From contig NC_086183.1 of NCBI RefSeq assembly GCF_023053635.1, positions 29,151,501 through 29,215,500 of the forward strand: a stretch of DNA of 64,000 bases, written 5' to 3'. Within the stretch, counting starts at the first letter, position 1. Every line of letters begins with the position of its first letter. The notes below the pieces were generated by a model. It was given only the letters and a program-made list of their open reading frames with translations, was not told the origin of the DNA and did not search any database. Source of the stretch: Elgaria multicarinata webbii. Taxonomy: Eukaryota; Chordata; Lepidosauria; Squamata; Anguidae. Positions 9,085 through 18,257 of the stretch are shown here, piece by piece. The translations under genes and the position numbers were made by a program.

Positions 9085-12000
9085 CTGAAGTGGGGGGGGG
9101 GGGGGGAAACAGAGGTTTGGAGAAATCAGGCAATTAAGAGAGGCTATTCAAAAGGGCAATGACTAGAGTAAACATCAGTGATCTCCCTGATCCATTCAGC
9201 AGCAAGCAAATACAATGGTCAAACTGCAAACAGGAAGCTTTTAATTAAAAGCACAAAACACTTTGAAGTTTCAATTGCCCTTTGCCTGCAGTTACATTTT
9301 AACCTGGAGAAATCCTGATGAATTCCATCTGGAAAGAAGAAGAGAGTTCAACAGAAAATGCCAGGATACAATGGCTCAGTTCTCCATAATACATGTGTGA
9401 ACAAAGGAAGGCACTTCCAGACTAAACTCTGTCCTGGTCCAAATACTCTTCATCTTATATGAAGGGGTGGGAGGGGATCCTCGGAAGACGGAAATGAAAT
9501 TAAAAATGTCCTTGATAGAATGGAAGTGAACAAAATCAGCAGAAGCAAAAGATGGTTGTGCACTGCCTTGATGGCTTTTTAACAAATAAGGTAGTATATA
9601 CATAAATATAAATAAATGCATAACTAAATGAGAAGGAGAAGAGGGGGGCCCTCTTTCTGATCGTAAAGTGCAGGCAGGCTGATATGGGTGAAGATAGGGT
9701 GACCATATGAAAAGGAGGACAAGGCTCCTGTATCTTTAACAATTGCATAGAAAAGGGAATTTCAGCAGGTGTCATTTGTATATATGGAGAACCTGGTTAA
9801 ATTTCCTCTATCACAACAGTTAAAGCTGCAGGTACCCTGCCCTCTTTTAAATCTGGTCACAGTATAGCTCCTGCAGCTTTCATTGTGATGAAGAGGAAAT
9901 TTCACCATCTTCTCCATCTATACAAATGACACCTGCTGAAATTCCCTTTTCTATGCAACTGTTAACAATACAGGAGCCCTGTCCTCCTTTTCATATGGTC
10001 ACTCTGGGTGAAGGTGATCCAAGCGACTTGGTCCCAAACCGTTAATGGCCCACATCCCTAATCTAGCCTTCTCCCAAATCATTGCTCTCTGCAGGTATTG
10101 GGCTAAAACTTCTATTAGCCCCAGACAGCTGCTTTAATGCTATAGGCAGGCACTTTCTGAGCTGGAAGGCTACTGCAGCATGGAAACAGAATTTGGATTT
10201 GCTTACTGCAACTCCCGGCCAACCTCTGATTTATCGATTTCTATCAACGTTTTAAAGAATACGAAGGAGATGTTTTGCTTGTGCTCTTTGGTGTCCCGGA
10301 CTAACTTGGCCAGCCTGGAGTCCGATTGACCTCCTAGGGTGAAAGGTTTGGATCCTAGAAGATAAAGTGCACAGGAAGGTGAGGTAGCGGAACCAAACCC
10401 TGTGATAAATGTGTGTGTTACTGTTCCCATGTTGCAGAGGCTGGGGCCGAGAGACAAGTAGTATACAGAATCACTGCAATGTGGTCCAATTGTTACCATG
10501 TTCCTATAAACCTCTTCATACTCTGCAGCTGCTTTATTGTACAACAGTCCATGTTGTTGGGAATATTGTAACCTCATCTGCAAATTACTGGAAGGGGACA
10601 GTGTTGCAATTAGTTAGTTCATGGCCATTTTGGCCACAGCTGGCCTTAGGATCGCAGTAGTTCACCGTGTGGTTTCCTGTGCTCCTCCCCTTCCTTCTCT
10701 CCCTCTGACCTCCACCATTGCTGAGAGCACATGTCTTTGCTCCCGCTCCCGCCTGTGTAATGGAACACAAAATGGACTGCACAAACGCCTTTTGAAACTC
10801 TATGCTGTACCTGCATTTTTGTGCGAACACGTTTGTGAGTAAAGCACTTCGGTTTCTTTCACTGAAGAAAGGTGTGGTCTTCTTTCATCAAGATAGCCTT
10901 GTGTGCATGTGGGACTGGTAAACACTCATTCTGTTTTGCCTGTGTGTTTTTCTCTCTGCTAACTGTCTTTCTAACGGGAGGCATCGTTACTCAACAATCC
11001 CATCAATTAAATGGGGCTTAAAATGCTGAAGTGGAAGTCACGTACTCCCTCCCTTTCTGTTGGTGGTTGATTTTGACTTCCAGCAGAAAAGAACTCATAC
11101 CCAAAAGTCGAGGTTGCAACAAGGATAAATCTAGTTAAATTGCAGCCTGCCACTTAATCCGGCATTCAGCTGAACACAGATGCTGTTTGTGCTCCTTCAC
11201 ACCTCATGCAGAGCTGGTGTTTGTGTGTTTACCCCATACCCCTTTAAAATGGAGATTCCAGACCAAACAGGAGTTTAGGCAGCAGTGTGGGCTATTCCAG
11301 CCCTATGTCCCGGAAGCCTGCAATTGACCCATTTATTTGTCGTGCTAATTTGGCACCCGCACGATCTGTGTTTCCCGTTGTGTGCAAAAAGCATTCCAAT
11401 TGCGAGCTCAGATAGCTGTGATGCAGGCCAACATCTCCTGACGTAAATTCAGACTATGGGGTATTTGGGTTTATCAAGATAACAAGTACCAAAAGTCGTT
11501 GCAATGATTCTCCACCGGTCCTCTCTGTCCCTCTTGGACTGCCAACGCTTAAAGGCCTACGTAGGCTTTGGTTATTGATCCTCCAACAGTGAGTTGCAGA
11601 ATGGACTCTGCTTCAGCAAACGCAAATCTAATTTTTATTTATTTATTTATTGGAGCCTGGGTACAAAGAAGGCGCACGAGGCAGTTTGATCACAAGGTGA
11701 GCTGAAGGTCTGCCCTGAGCTGGGCCCCAATTTAGGGCAGCGAAAACGGCTCAAATGTTACTATCCAAAAAATATGCCATGGCGGTCTAGCTTCATCCTC
11801 TGCAGCTTCTTGCAGCGGCTGTCGGTGGCGAGGCGGTTCCATGCTAGCTGGCACATTGTAGGCAGGTTTTCCCAAAGTCAGCGGAGGCTGGTGGCTCCGA
11901 TGTCAGTGGGACCGTGAATCTGCTCTGGGTTTCAGTCAGAATGCTGAAGGACCTTTGCACCTCGCCGTTCTCTTGAGTTGCTCCCTCAAGAACAAAACTT

Positions 12001-12861
12001 TCTTGGCGTTTAGAAAAGGCCTGAAGGCACGTCATTTTTATTTAGCCTTCTAAATTGTTTTAAATTATTTTAAAACATTAATGTTCTACTGTTTAAAATG
12101 TTCTTGGAGTCTTTTTTTTAAAAAAAATGTGTTGAGGTTTTATTGTTTTAAGTTGCTATACACTGCCTTGATAGCTTTTAAGCAATTAAAGTGGTATATC
12201 TCCTCCTCCTCCTCCTCCTTTTTCGAATATCAGAAGAGCCCTGATGCTGGATCAGACCAAGGGTCCATCTAGTCCAGCACTCTGTTCACACAGTGGCCAA
12301 CCAGCCATCGGCTAGGGACCGGCAAGCAGGACAGGGTACAACATCACCCTCCCACCCATGTTCCCCAGCAACTGCTGCACACAGGCTTATTGCCTCGAAT
12401 ACTGGAGATAGCACACAACCATCAGGGCTAGTAGCCATTGATAACCTATGTCGCCAGGAATTTATCCAACCCCCTTTTAAAGCCATTCAAATGGGTGGCC
12501 ATCACTGCATCTTTTGGTAGTGAGTTCCATCATTTAACTCTGGGCTGTGTGAAGGAGTACTTCTTATTTGTCCTGGATCTGCCACCCATCAGCTTCATGG
12601 GGTGACCCCGGGTTCTTCTATTATTATTATTGTTATTATTATTATTAATGTTGATGATAGACTACGTTCTTTCAGAATAACAAGTGGCAGTGTTAAGCCT
12701 GTGTTCTTGTTATCAAATTGATAACGTGAAAATGGGTTTGCTCAGTGTAAGCCCACCCTCTCACTGCAAAAGGAGGCTTCAGAATTTCCCTCCAGGCTGA
12801 GGTAGCCGCTCTACTCACCCGCAGCCATGGCCAAGGCCAGCATAACCACAAGGATCTTCAT
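8541..12861 (-). CDS. Apolipoprotein A/E family protein, divergent (apo-like 1)
   Basis: Three coding exons (12861-12819, 10354-10207, 9084-8541) join in frame into 244 residues. A hydrophobic signal peptide (M-K-I-L-V-V-M-L-A-L-A-M-A-A-G) opens the protein. Introns sit in phase 1 just after it and in phase 2 after residue 64, exactly as in APOE downstream. The body is mostly charged and amphipathic, predicted helical, with sequon N-I-S at 42-44. The ending carries E-W-V-D-R-P-V at 233-239, shared with the paralogue at 14862-18126. Proline-punctuated 22-mers are hard to see, and Trp/Phe are frequent (W-L-G-S-F-R-P-W-L). I infer a secreted lipid-binding plasma apolipoprotein of apoA-IV/apoA-I type, but cannot name the orthologue. 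Having no obligatory 5' UTR intron would fit APOA4-like structure. The frame is intact. Confidence 0.85.
9088..9108. repeat. Poly-G/poly-C tract at the splice acceptor of apo-like 1
   Basis: About 14 consecutive G on the plus strand next to the 3' splice site. On the transcribed strand it forms the polypyrimidine tract. Confidence 0.7.
9694..10005. mobile_element. TAGGGTGACC foldback MITE (family C), near-complete
   Basis: 312 bp in apo-like 1 intron 2, flanked by the perfect 8-bp repeat GGGTGAAG (9686-9693, 10006-10013). The left half (GACCATATGAAAAGGAGGAC, CTCCTGTATC, GGGAATTTCAGCAGGTGTCA) is mirrored as its reverse complement in the right half. The duplication length suggests hAT mobilisation. 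Other copies: 46830-46975, 61051-61331, 61993-62305, 63590-64000. Confidence 0.75.
10207..10354 (-). CDS. apo-like 1, coding exon 2
   Basis: The acceptor CTTTATCTTCTAG precedes 10354 and the donor GTAAGC follows 10207 on the minus strand. It encodes the mature N-terminus from S-K-P-F-T-L to V-G-R-E-L-Q and contains sequon N-I-S. The ending V-G-R-E-L-Q aligns with I-G-Q-S-L-V in the paralogue and L-S-R-E-L-D in APOE, the same point in all three genes. Confidence 0.85.
10355..12230. other. Intron 1 of apo-like 1, left part: mostly unique non-coding DNA
   Basis: Mixed sequence with no additional exon seen. A segment at about 10430-10960 has LTR-like features, but its ends could not be fixed. 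A short (TTTA)n run is at 11634-11651. At 11866-11960 is a relative of the GATGTCAGTGG-type repeat also found at 37125-37215 and 42860-42975. A LINE tail remnant lies near 12160-12200. Confidence 0.45.
12231..12640 (-). mobile_element. CR1-type LINE 3' end, long fragment
   Basis: Minus-strand copy, the longest of this subfamily here: it extends from GAAGAGCCCTGATGCTGGAT at the 3' end back through the ACTCACTACC region and into CTTCACACAGCCCAGAGTT. The plus-strand tail runs into ATT-type repeats. It lies in apo-like 1 intron 1, antisense-neutral (same strand as the gene). Confidence 0.75.
12819..12861 (-). CDS. apo-like 1, coding exon 1 (signal peptide)
   Basis: 43 nt: ATG plus 13 hydrophobic codons and the first base of a Gly codon, then donor GTGAGT. 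Bases before the ATG (GAACACC) form an acceptable Kozak context. Exon length and phase are identical to those of the paralogue and APOE. Confidence 0.85.
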
Positions 12862-12963
12862 GGTGTTCCAGTGGGGAGTCCTGGGAAAGTGCTGAGTGGA
12901 AGGCAGTGGCGGGTTTTGAGCAGTGGGAGCTGAAGGGGGAGAAGTCACCTCGTCCACCCTGCC

Positions 12964-12980
12964 TCCTGTCATTCATTAAC
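12964..12980 (-). promoter_or_regulatory. Promoter block of apo-like 1 (GTTAATGAATGACAGGA)
   Basis: The 17-bp minus-strand block is identical to one at 18241-18257 before the paralogue. It starts 119 bp before the ATG. GTTAATGAATGAC fits the HNF1 consensus GTTAATNATTAAC at 11 of 13 positions, which would suit a liver or intestine apolipoprotein. The similarity is seen; HNF1 binding is inferred. Confidence 0.55.
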
Positions 12981-13589
12981 ACGAGGCATTGGCCTAAGAT
13001 GCATCTATAGACATGGTGGGATTCCATGCCCCATTCTTTGGGTTCATTGCCACCAGGAAACAGAGGTATAGTTTGCTAAAGACAGAAAGAAAACATTCAT
13101 AGACCCCTTTTCATGGGGAGAGTCTTTGGGGCAGGGGGTTGGCTCTCTTCCCTGATTTATTGAAAGTCTGGAGCAGTCTCTATGGGTCAGGCTTCTATAG
13201 TGCAGGGTGGGCAAACCCTCAGGTTTTCAGGCTGTCCTTAGTTTATAAGTAGCACCATGAGAAAACATCGGAGGGCTGCAAATGGAAGAAAATGCCTTTT
13301 GGACCACCACCACCACCCCTGACAAATTCTGTAAATGAGTCAGTGCGATAACAGTCCCAACTGGAACGATTCTACACCCAAGGACTTGTTTTGAGTCCTG
13401 AACTGAACAAAGTTCACCATCTTTCCACACACACAAATCCATTCCAGCTCCACAAAAGGCTGTGTGAGATGGGGAGATTAGAAGTGCGCCCAATGTCCCA
13501 CATCATTCATTTATAAAACAGGCACAATGATCCTGGGTGTTTTAGTTTTTACTGGGGGGTAGGTCCTGAGACAAATGACCGAGGGAGAG

Positions 13590-13710
13590 ATTTGGGCTAG
13601 ATCTACATTCCTGCTTTATAGCGCTATTGAAGTGTGTTGATAACTGTTGGGGCACATTACGGATTCTATATGCTGCTATCATCATATTCCCTGCTTTTTA
13701 TTCCACATTA
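13590..13710. repeat. MITE remnant (GATCTACA.. CTGCTTTA family)
   Basis: Shares GGGCTAGATCTACATTCCTG, TAACTGTTGGGGCACATTAC and a closing CTGCTTTT with better-preserved copies at 56455-56580 and 60940-61050. Confidence 0.5.
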
Positions 13711-13914
13711 TCCAAAATACTGTCACTGATGTGTGTGTAGTGGGTGGGGTGGGGTGGAGTGGGGGTCATTTTGTTGCGGCTATTCTTAAACAATTGGGAA
13801 CCAAAATACTTTTGGATCTAAGGCTAAGCACTTGGAGATCTACCAGGAGAGCCCAGTCTAGTTTCTGGACACCCCTGATGTAGCGAACGAAGCGAGGTAT
13901 GTGTCCAGCGAGGT

Positions 13915-14157
13915 ATAAACGAGCAAGAGAGCCAGTATGGTAGTGGCTAAAGTGTTGGACTGGGAGTCGGGAGATCCGGGTTCTAGTCCCCACTCGGCCA
14001 CGGAAACCCACTGGGTGACTTTGGGTCAGTCACAGACTCTCAGCCCAACCCACCTCACAGGGTTGTTGTTAGGATAAAATGGAGAAGAGGAGGAGGATTA
14101 TGTCCGCCGCCTTGGGTTCCTTGGAGGAAAAAAGGCAGGATATAAATGCAATAATAC
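13915..14157 (+). mobile_element. tRNA-derived SINE (Squam-like)
   Basis: Starts GAGCCAGTATGGTAGTGGCT with an A-box-like TAGTGGCTAAAGTGTTGG and a B-box-like GGTTCTAGTCCC near 13979-13990. It runs through GGGTGACTTTGGGTCAGTCA to a tail ending GGATATAAATGCAATAATA. The layout matches tRNA-derived SINEs of squamates and is shared with 37785-37985 (+) and 30335-30470 (-). Confidence 0.75.
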
Positions 14158-14160
14158 ATA

Positions 14161-14328
14161 CCGTATTTTCCAGCGTATAAGACGACTGGGCGTATAAGAC
14201 GACCCCCAACTTTTGAGAAGATCTTCCTGGGTTAAAAAGTCATCTTATACTGGGCGTATAAGACGACCCCCAACTTTTGAGAAGATTTTCCTGGGTTAAA
14301 AAGTAGTCTTATACGCCAGAAAATACAG
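14161..14328. mobile_element. TA-flanked mariner-like MITE with internal tandem duplication
   Basis: 168 bp between TA dinucleotides (14159-14160, 14329-14330). The left end CCGTATTTTCCAGCGTATAA is matched by the complement of the right end, CTGTATTTTCTGGCGTATAA. Inside, a 64-bp unit is repeated in tandem at 14187-14250 and 14251-14314. The TA duplication fits Tc1/mariner transposases. Confidence 0.75.
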
Positions 14329-14330
14329 TA

Positions 14331-14415
14331 CATACAAGATTCCTGCAATGAGCAGAGGGTTGGACTTGATGGCCTTATAGACCCCTTCCAACTCTACTAG
14401 CCTATGATTCTAAGA
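14331..14415 (+). mobile_element. CR1-type LINE, last 80 bp
   Basis: GATTCCTGCAATGAGCAGAG then GGTTGGACTTGATGGCC and CCTTCCAACTCTACTA: the 3' terminus of the CR1 subfamily seen at 18949-19545 and 48650-49211. Confidence 0.65.
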
Positions 14416-14727
14416 TAAGAGGGTTATAGCATCACTGTGATGGAATTGTTATGATATGACACAAGCTGTAGACCTGGCCTATGACGGTGGCCCTGAAAAC
14501 AGTTGCCAAAGTGTGAGCAGAGAGAGAGAGATGATTCTCTGCGACAACTGGGAACAATTCTCTGAGGAAGCAAAGCGGGTAATGGGTTTACTGTGTGAAA
14601 ACTCCTCATGTCTAATGTTGCTCAAGGTTTATTTGTGTGGACATCATCTTTAACCCGTTGGCAGAAGCTGCCGCAAAGTCATAAGAAACTGGCACCCCAT
14701 AACCAAATCATCGTTTGGGACATCCGC

Positions 14728-14733
14728 TTTATT
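14728..14733 (-). terminator. Poly(A) signal of the second apolipoprotein-like gene
   Basis: AATAAA on the minus strand, 129 nt past the stop at 14862. The spacing and neighbouring bases match those of the paralogue. Confidence 0.75.
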
Positions 14734-14861
14734 ATATGATGTGGAAAACTTACAAATGCCCACGGCCACGTTGTTGAGTGTCCACGTTTTAATGCCTCCC
14801 TCCCAGTTGCTTTCATCTATTTCGAGGGTGGTCTGAGGGTCCTCCCTTCCATTCATCGTCG

Positions 14862-15429
14862 TCATAACTGAGCTGGGGTGGGCACAGGAGCGTCCACCCA
14901 CTCCTTAAAGTCTGCGGTGTATTTCCGGAGTGCCTTGAGAATAGGGGCGATATACGGCTGCAAAGTCTGGTTGACTCTCCTCACGCCTTGTCTGAACTTC
15001 TCCTTGGCCCCATTGGTGAAGGGCCTGAGGGAGGCTTGGAGCGCCTTCAACTGGCCCTGGAGCTTCTCCGTGTACGGAGCCAGCTGGTTTCTCAGCTCTT
15101 GCAACTGCTTCCTCAGCTTCTCCTTCACCTTGGGACTCAGTTCCTTGGTCGTGGCGAGGGCCTGGCGCAGGGCATCCGTGTATGAACTCACCTTCCCAAG
15201 GACAGCATTTGTGTAGGGCACCACGATGGAGTACAAAGACTCGGCGGCCTTCTCTGTGGCCGGCGTCACCTTTCTCTTCAAGCTGCGGAGGGCGCTGACG
15301 CTTTTCTCCACCACGGTCAACGAGGCCCTGATCGCCCGCTCGTAGGCCTGCTTGACCTCAGCGGGCAGCTCAGCCTCCAGGTCACGCAGGTGCCCACTGA
15401 CTTCGGAGTAGCCTGCATGCAGCTGGTCT
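14862..15429 (-). CDS. apo-like 2, coding exon 3 (amphipathic helices)
   Basis: The acceptor TTCTCCTGCAG precedes 15429. The exon completes a Val codon and encodes D-Q-L-H-A-G-Y through P-T-P-A-Q-L, then TGA at 14862-14864. The open frame continues upstream of the acceptor, but that part is intron: its composition changes and it has no family similarity. Confidence 0.9.
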
Positions 15430-18126
15430 CTGCAGGAGAAGGACGGAGGGTTGGGAGACTCAGGCCAAGGTGACGGAAATTCCCCACTGAGCAGCAAACT
15501 CCTCTGTTTCAGGGCTGCCCTGCGTATTACGCTTAGCCTACAAAAAGCAGGCTGCCTCTCCTGTTGGGCTCCCTTCCAGCAAAGCATGTACGGCTGACAA
15601 GGAAGAAGGAGCCGCTGGCCACGTGCCGCCTCCTCTGGCTGATTTCAAGCTATTTTATCTCTTCCCAGCTAATTTTCCTTACCAGTTAGGAGGGGAGGAA
15701 TAAGGAGAGAAAAGTAATCCCAAGGGGAGAGAGAAACCACCCCAGGCTAAGCCGTCAACAGCTAGTGCTTCACGCCATCTCCCATCATCCCCAGCCATTG
15801 GCGGCTGCTTGTTGGGGACGATGGGAGTTGTAGTCCAGCACATATGGGGAATCTAGGTGTGTGTTTTTTTACATGTAATTCCTCTCTCCCTACCCCTGCT
15901 CTGCACATGAATCACAAATGTGTTCATTTACAGTCCAAGAATGGACCGTGTTTGTTTCTTAGGGCCAATAAGCCAGCAACACTGGCCTCAGTGGCAACCC
16001 ATGAAGTTCGTGGTCCTGACATTATACATATATTCATTTTCATGAGAAAAAGAAGGAGCCTCAATTGCTTACACCAGCGACTGGCCGATCTCCAAGCTTC
16101 GGATGAACTCGATTTTTTCATTCACTGCTCTGGTGACGTTTCTCAGGTATTCCTTTATCTCCTGGTTTAACTGGACCAGCTCAGGATATTGTTCTTTGAG
16201 GACAAATGCCTGGGAGCCTGGAAGATAAAGGAGAGGAGAAGGATGTTTGTCACACCCTCATCTGAGCAAAGGCCTTTGCTTTGTGAAATGAACACCTTTC
16301 CTTAGGAGCTGCAATTTCATATAAAATAAAATGACACCCCCACCCCCAAAAGAAAACACCCCCAAACAAACCAGGACAAGATGAAAATCGCCATTGTGTG
16401 GTCTGTGTTGCATGATGCCAAAAGCAGAAAAGTTCTGATGGATAAAGATGTATTAATAGAAAACACAGAGACAGAAAGAGAGAGAGAGAACGAACATATA
16501 ACCACTTACTGAGACAGGTCCGGCCCTACCGTTAGGTAGAGTGGAGCAGCCACCTCAAGTGGTGGGCACTAGGGTGCGTTGACCAACGGAACGGTGTTGG
16601 AGGACAGAGCTGTGTAGTGCCTGCCCCACAGTCATGCACCCCCTAACCTAGCGTGTTGCCCTCAGGTGCAATGGAGGATGCTGCCCCATCATCAGTGTTT
16701 ACATGAGAATTCAACTTACAGGCTTCCTGCTGTGGGCATGTAAGTGTCGCCGGCCTTTTCTAAGGTAATGTGCGTCTGGTTCCTGTTGAGTGCGATGGAG
16801 CCCAAATGCGGGAGCCCAGTGAGTTCCTCAGCTCAGTTCAGTTGACCCCTTCCATGCGTTGAAAGAACATATGAGGTGGGTCATGAGGAGGCCACCACTG
16901 GTAGTCACATGACCCTCTGCCATGCATGGCAGCCACGCCCCACCAGGGTCTCTGTTCACATAGAAGAATTGCATGTACACACGCTGGTATGCCTGTAGCC
17001 CCCCTTCCGATGCATTTCAGATGGAATGCGCCAGCGGTGGAGGGTGGGTCTGGCCCACGAGGCTGTCCTATCCCTTCACATGCTCTTTCACTGTGTGGAC
17101 GGTGTCCTTTGAGCCCCCTCCCTTCGGAGAAAGGGATTATAAAGTGGACACACAAGCACTGTTCTCACCCCTATCCAAGGCTGCCCCATCATTCCATCTC
17201 ATTCGTTCCTCAGCTCATTGGAAGTGTCATAGTTCAATAGAATCTTCGAGGGAGGAAGAGTGCAGTGCAACTTGAAAGCTTGCTATCTTTATCAGTGCTG
17301 TTGATCCAAGGAAATGTAATCTCTGGACCGTTTGAGAGCGTACCTGAATCTTTTGGAGGACCAAGCAGACAGCTTTGGGCTAATCAGAATTAAAAACCAA
17401 GTGAGGCGGGAGGGGGAGGGGGAGGGGGAGGAGAAAGGTGTGTGTGGAGGGGTGGGAAGAAGACAGACAAAACTTCTGCAAAACACGTCTACATTTTTAA
17501 AGCTACTCCCATCTGTAAGAGTTCTACTACTGCTACAGTGAAATGCACATGATTTTGCAGCACACGGAAACAGCTGAAAAAAGCCATAAAAATTGCTTAG
17601 GGGGTAGGGATGAAATATCGAGCGAGAAAAAGCATCCGGATCATAGGTTGTGCTGTGACTACAACTGAGCCAGATGTTTCAGTACTGGGCAGGGGGCAGC
17701 CCAAGTTGTTTTGCTGCCTGAGGTAGAGCAGCAAATGCCCCCTCTCCAATCTACCAAGTGAAGCCAGCCAAATTATTTGGGCACATGGAGCAAAAAGAAC
17801 CCCATAAGGGTGTCTCCCCTTGCCTTGCAGTCAAAATACAATAAAAACAGATTAAACGATATTTTGCTACCCCAAATCTGCTCCCTCGGGCAACTCCCTC
17901 GCTCTGCCTACTGGTAGAGCCGGCCCCGGGATAGAACGCTAGCGTAAATGGGTCCTAAAACAAAATATGGCACCTCCTGGCTCTTCCAGCAAATCATTTT
18001 TGGCCGGGTGAAAGCAGAGCGGTCACCCGCATGGCCAAAAAGAGAGTCCATAATTTCCCTCCAGAGGTTGACTCTCCACTCACCTGAAAAGAGGGCCAAA
18101 GCCAGCGTGACCACGAGGAACCTCAT
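14862..18126 (-). CDS. Apolipoprotein A-IV/A-I-like protein (apo-like 2)
   Basis: Coding exons 18126-18084, 16217-16073 and 15429-14862 join in frame into 251 residues. Signal peptide M-R-F-L-V-V-T-L-A-L-A-L-F-S-G-S-Q-A, likely cut after Ala18. Residues 85-236 hold amphipathic helices opened by proline (P-A-T-E-K, P-Y-T-N-A, P-K-V-K-E-K, P-Y-T-E-K-L-Q, P-F-T-N-G, P-Y-I-A-P), the mark of apoA-I, A-IV and E lipid-binding repeats. The ending is E-W-V-D-A-P-V at 239-245. Sequons: N-V-T at 41-43 and N-Q-T in the last third. Introns fall in phase 1 and 2 like APOE. It is secreted and should coat lipoproteins. It is much shorter than mammalian apoA-IV and lacks an APOE-type Arg/Lys receptor helix. 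Exact orthology is open; apoA-IV-like is my best reading from fish, where apoA-IV and apoE genes are neighbours. Confidence 0.88.
15745..15850. mobile_element. Decayed foldback (family B relative) in apo-like 2 intron 2
   Basis: CTCCCATCATCCCCAGCCAT, then GATGGGAGTTGTAGTCCAGC and ACATATGGGGAATC: the ACTCCCA/TGGGAGTTGTAGTCCA pair of the 130-bp foldback family, diverged. Confidence 0.5.
16073..16217 (-). CDS. apo-like 2, coding exon 2
   Basis: Acceptor CTTTATCTTCCAG and donor GTAAGC, both nearly identical to the paralogous exon 10207-10354. It encodes S-Q-A-F-V-L-K-E-Q-Y to I-G-Q-S-L-V, with sequon N-V-T. A GTGTAA donor two bases earlier would break the phase, so the GTAAGC site was chosen. 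Confidence 0.87.
16500..16700. repeat. Decayed DNA-transposon-like segment (CCGGCCCTACC..)
   Basis: AGGTCCGGCCCTACCGTTAG resembles the end of the hAT-like element at 25511-26161 (CAGGGCCGGTGC) and the segment GTAGAGCCGGCCCCGGG near 17913. Ends are unclear. Confidence 0.35.
17405..17434 (+). repeat. (GGGGGA)n short tandem repeat
   Basis: Purine-rich run of about four hexamers inside apo-like 2 intron 1. Confidence 0.8.
17645..17935. repeat. Decayed DNA-transposon-like segment in apo-like 2 intron 1
   Basis: It has GGGCAGCCCAAGTTGTTTTG and TGCTGCCTGAGGTAGAGCAG near the left end and GCTCTGCCTACTGGTAGAGC plus CGGCCCCGGG at the right. This recalls non-autonomous hAT elements with CCGGCCCTG-type ends. 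No clean duplication is visible. Confidence 0.4.
18084..18126 (-). CDS. apo-like 2, coding exon 1 (signal peptide)
   Basis: 43 nt ending in a phase 1 donor (TTTTCAG then GTGAGT). The upstream bases GAGCTACCACG give a fair Kozak context. Its sequence aligns codon by codon with 12819-12861. Confidence 0.88.
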
Positions 18127-18214
18127 CGTGGTAGCTCAGTGCAGGGTCCTGAGAACTTGCTAGGATGGAGACCAGGTTCGTCTTTGAGGAGTGGGAGCAC
18201 CGAGGGAGGGGGGG

Positions 18215-18222
18215 GATAAATG
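18215..18222 (-). promoter_or_regulatory. TATA-like box of apo-like 2 (CATTTATC)
   Basis: Minus-strand ACATTTATCC lies 20-27 bp downstream of the shared GTTAATGAATGACAGG block and about 90 bp before the ATG. Transcription would start about 60 bp before the ATG, leaving no room for a 5' UTR intron. The aligned place in apo-like 1 reads ACTTCTCC, without a TATA-like core. Confidence 0.4.
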
Positions 18223-18240
18223 TTCCCTTCCTCCCCTGGT

Positions 18241-18257
18241 TCCTGTCATTCATTAAC
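18241..18257 (-). promoter_or_regulatory. Promoter block of apo-like 2 (GTTAATGAATGACAGGA)
   Basis: Identical over 17 bp to 12964-12980. Weaker similarity continues into the 5' UTR (GCTCCCACT-x-CTCAAA, then CAGGAC and CACTG) and upstream (GACATG-GGTGGG). It is the best-conserved non-coding piece between the paralogues. Confidence 0.6.

Noticed and set aside
10430-10960. Possible solo LTR in apo-like 1 intron 1
   Set aside because: Composition and a poly(A)-like region suggest it, but I could not fix TG/CA ends with matching flanking repeats.
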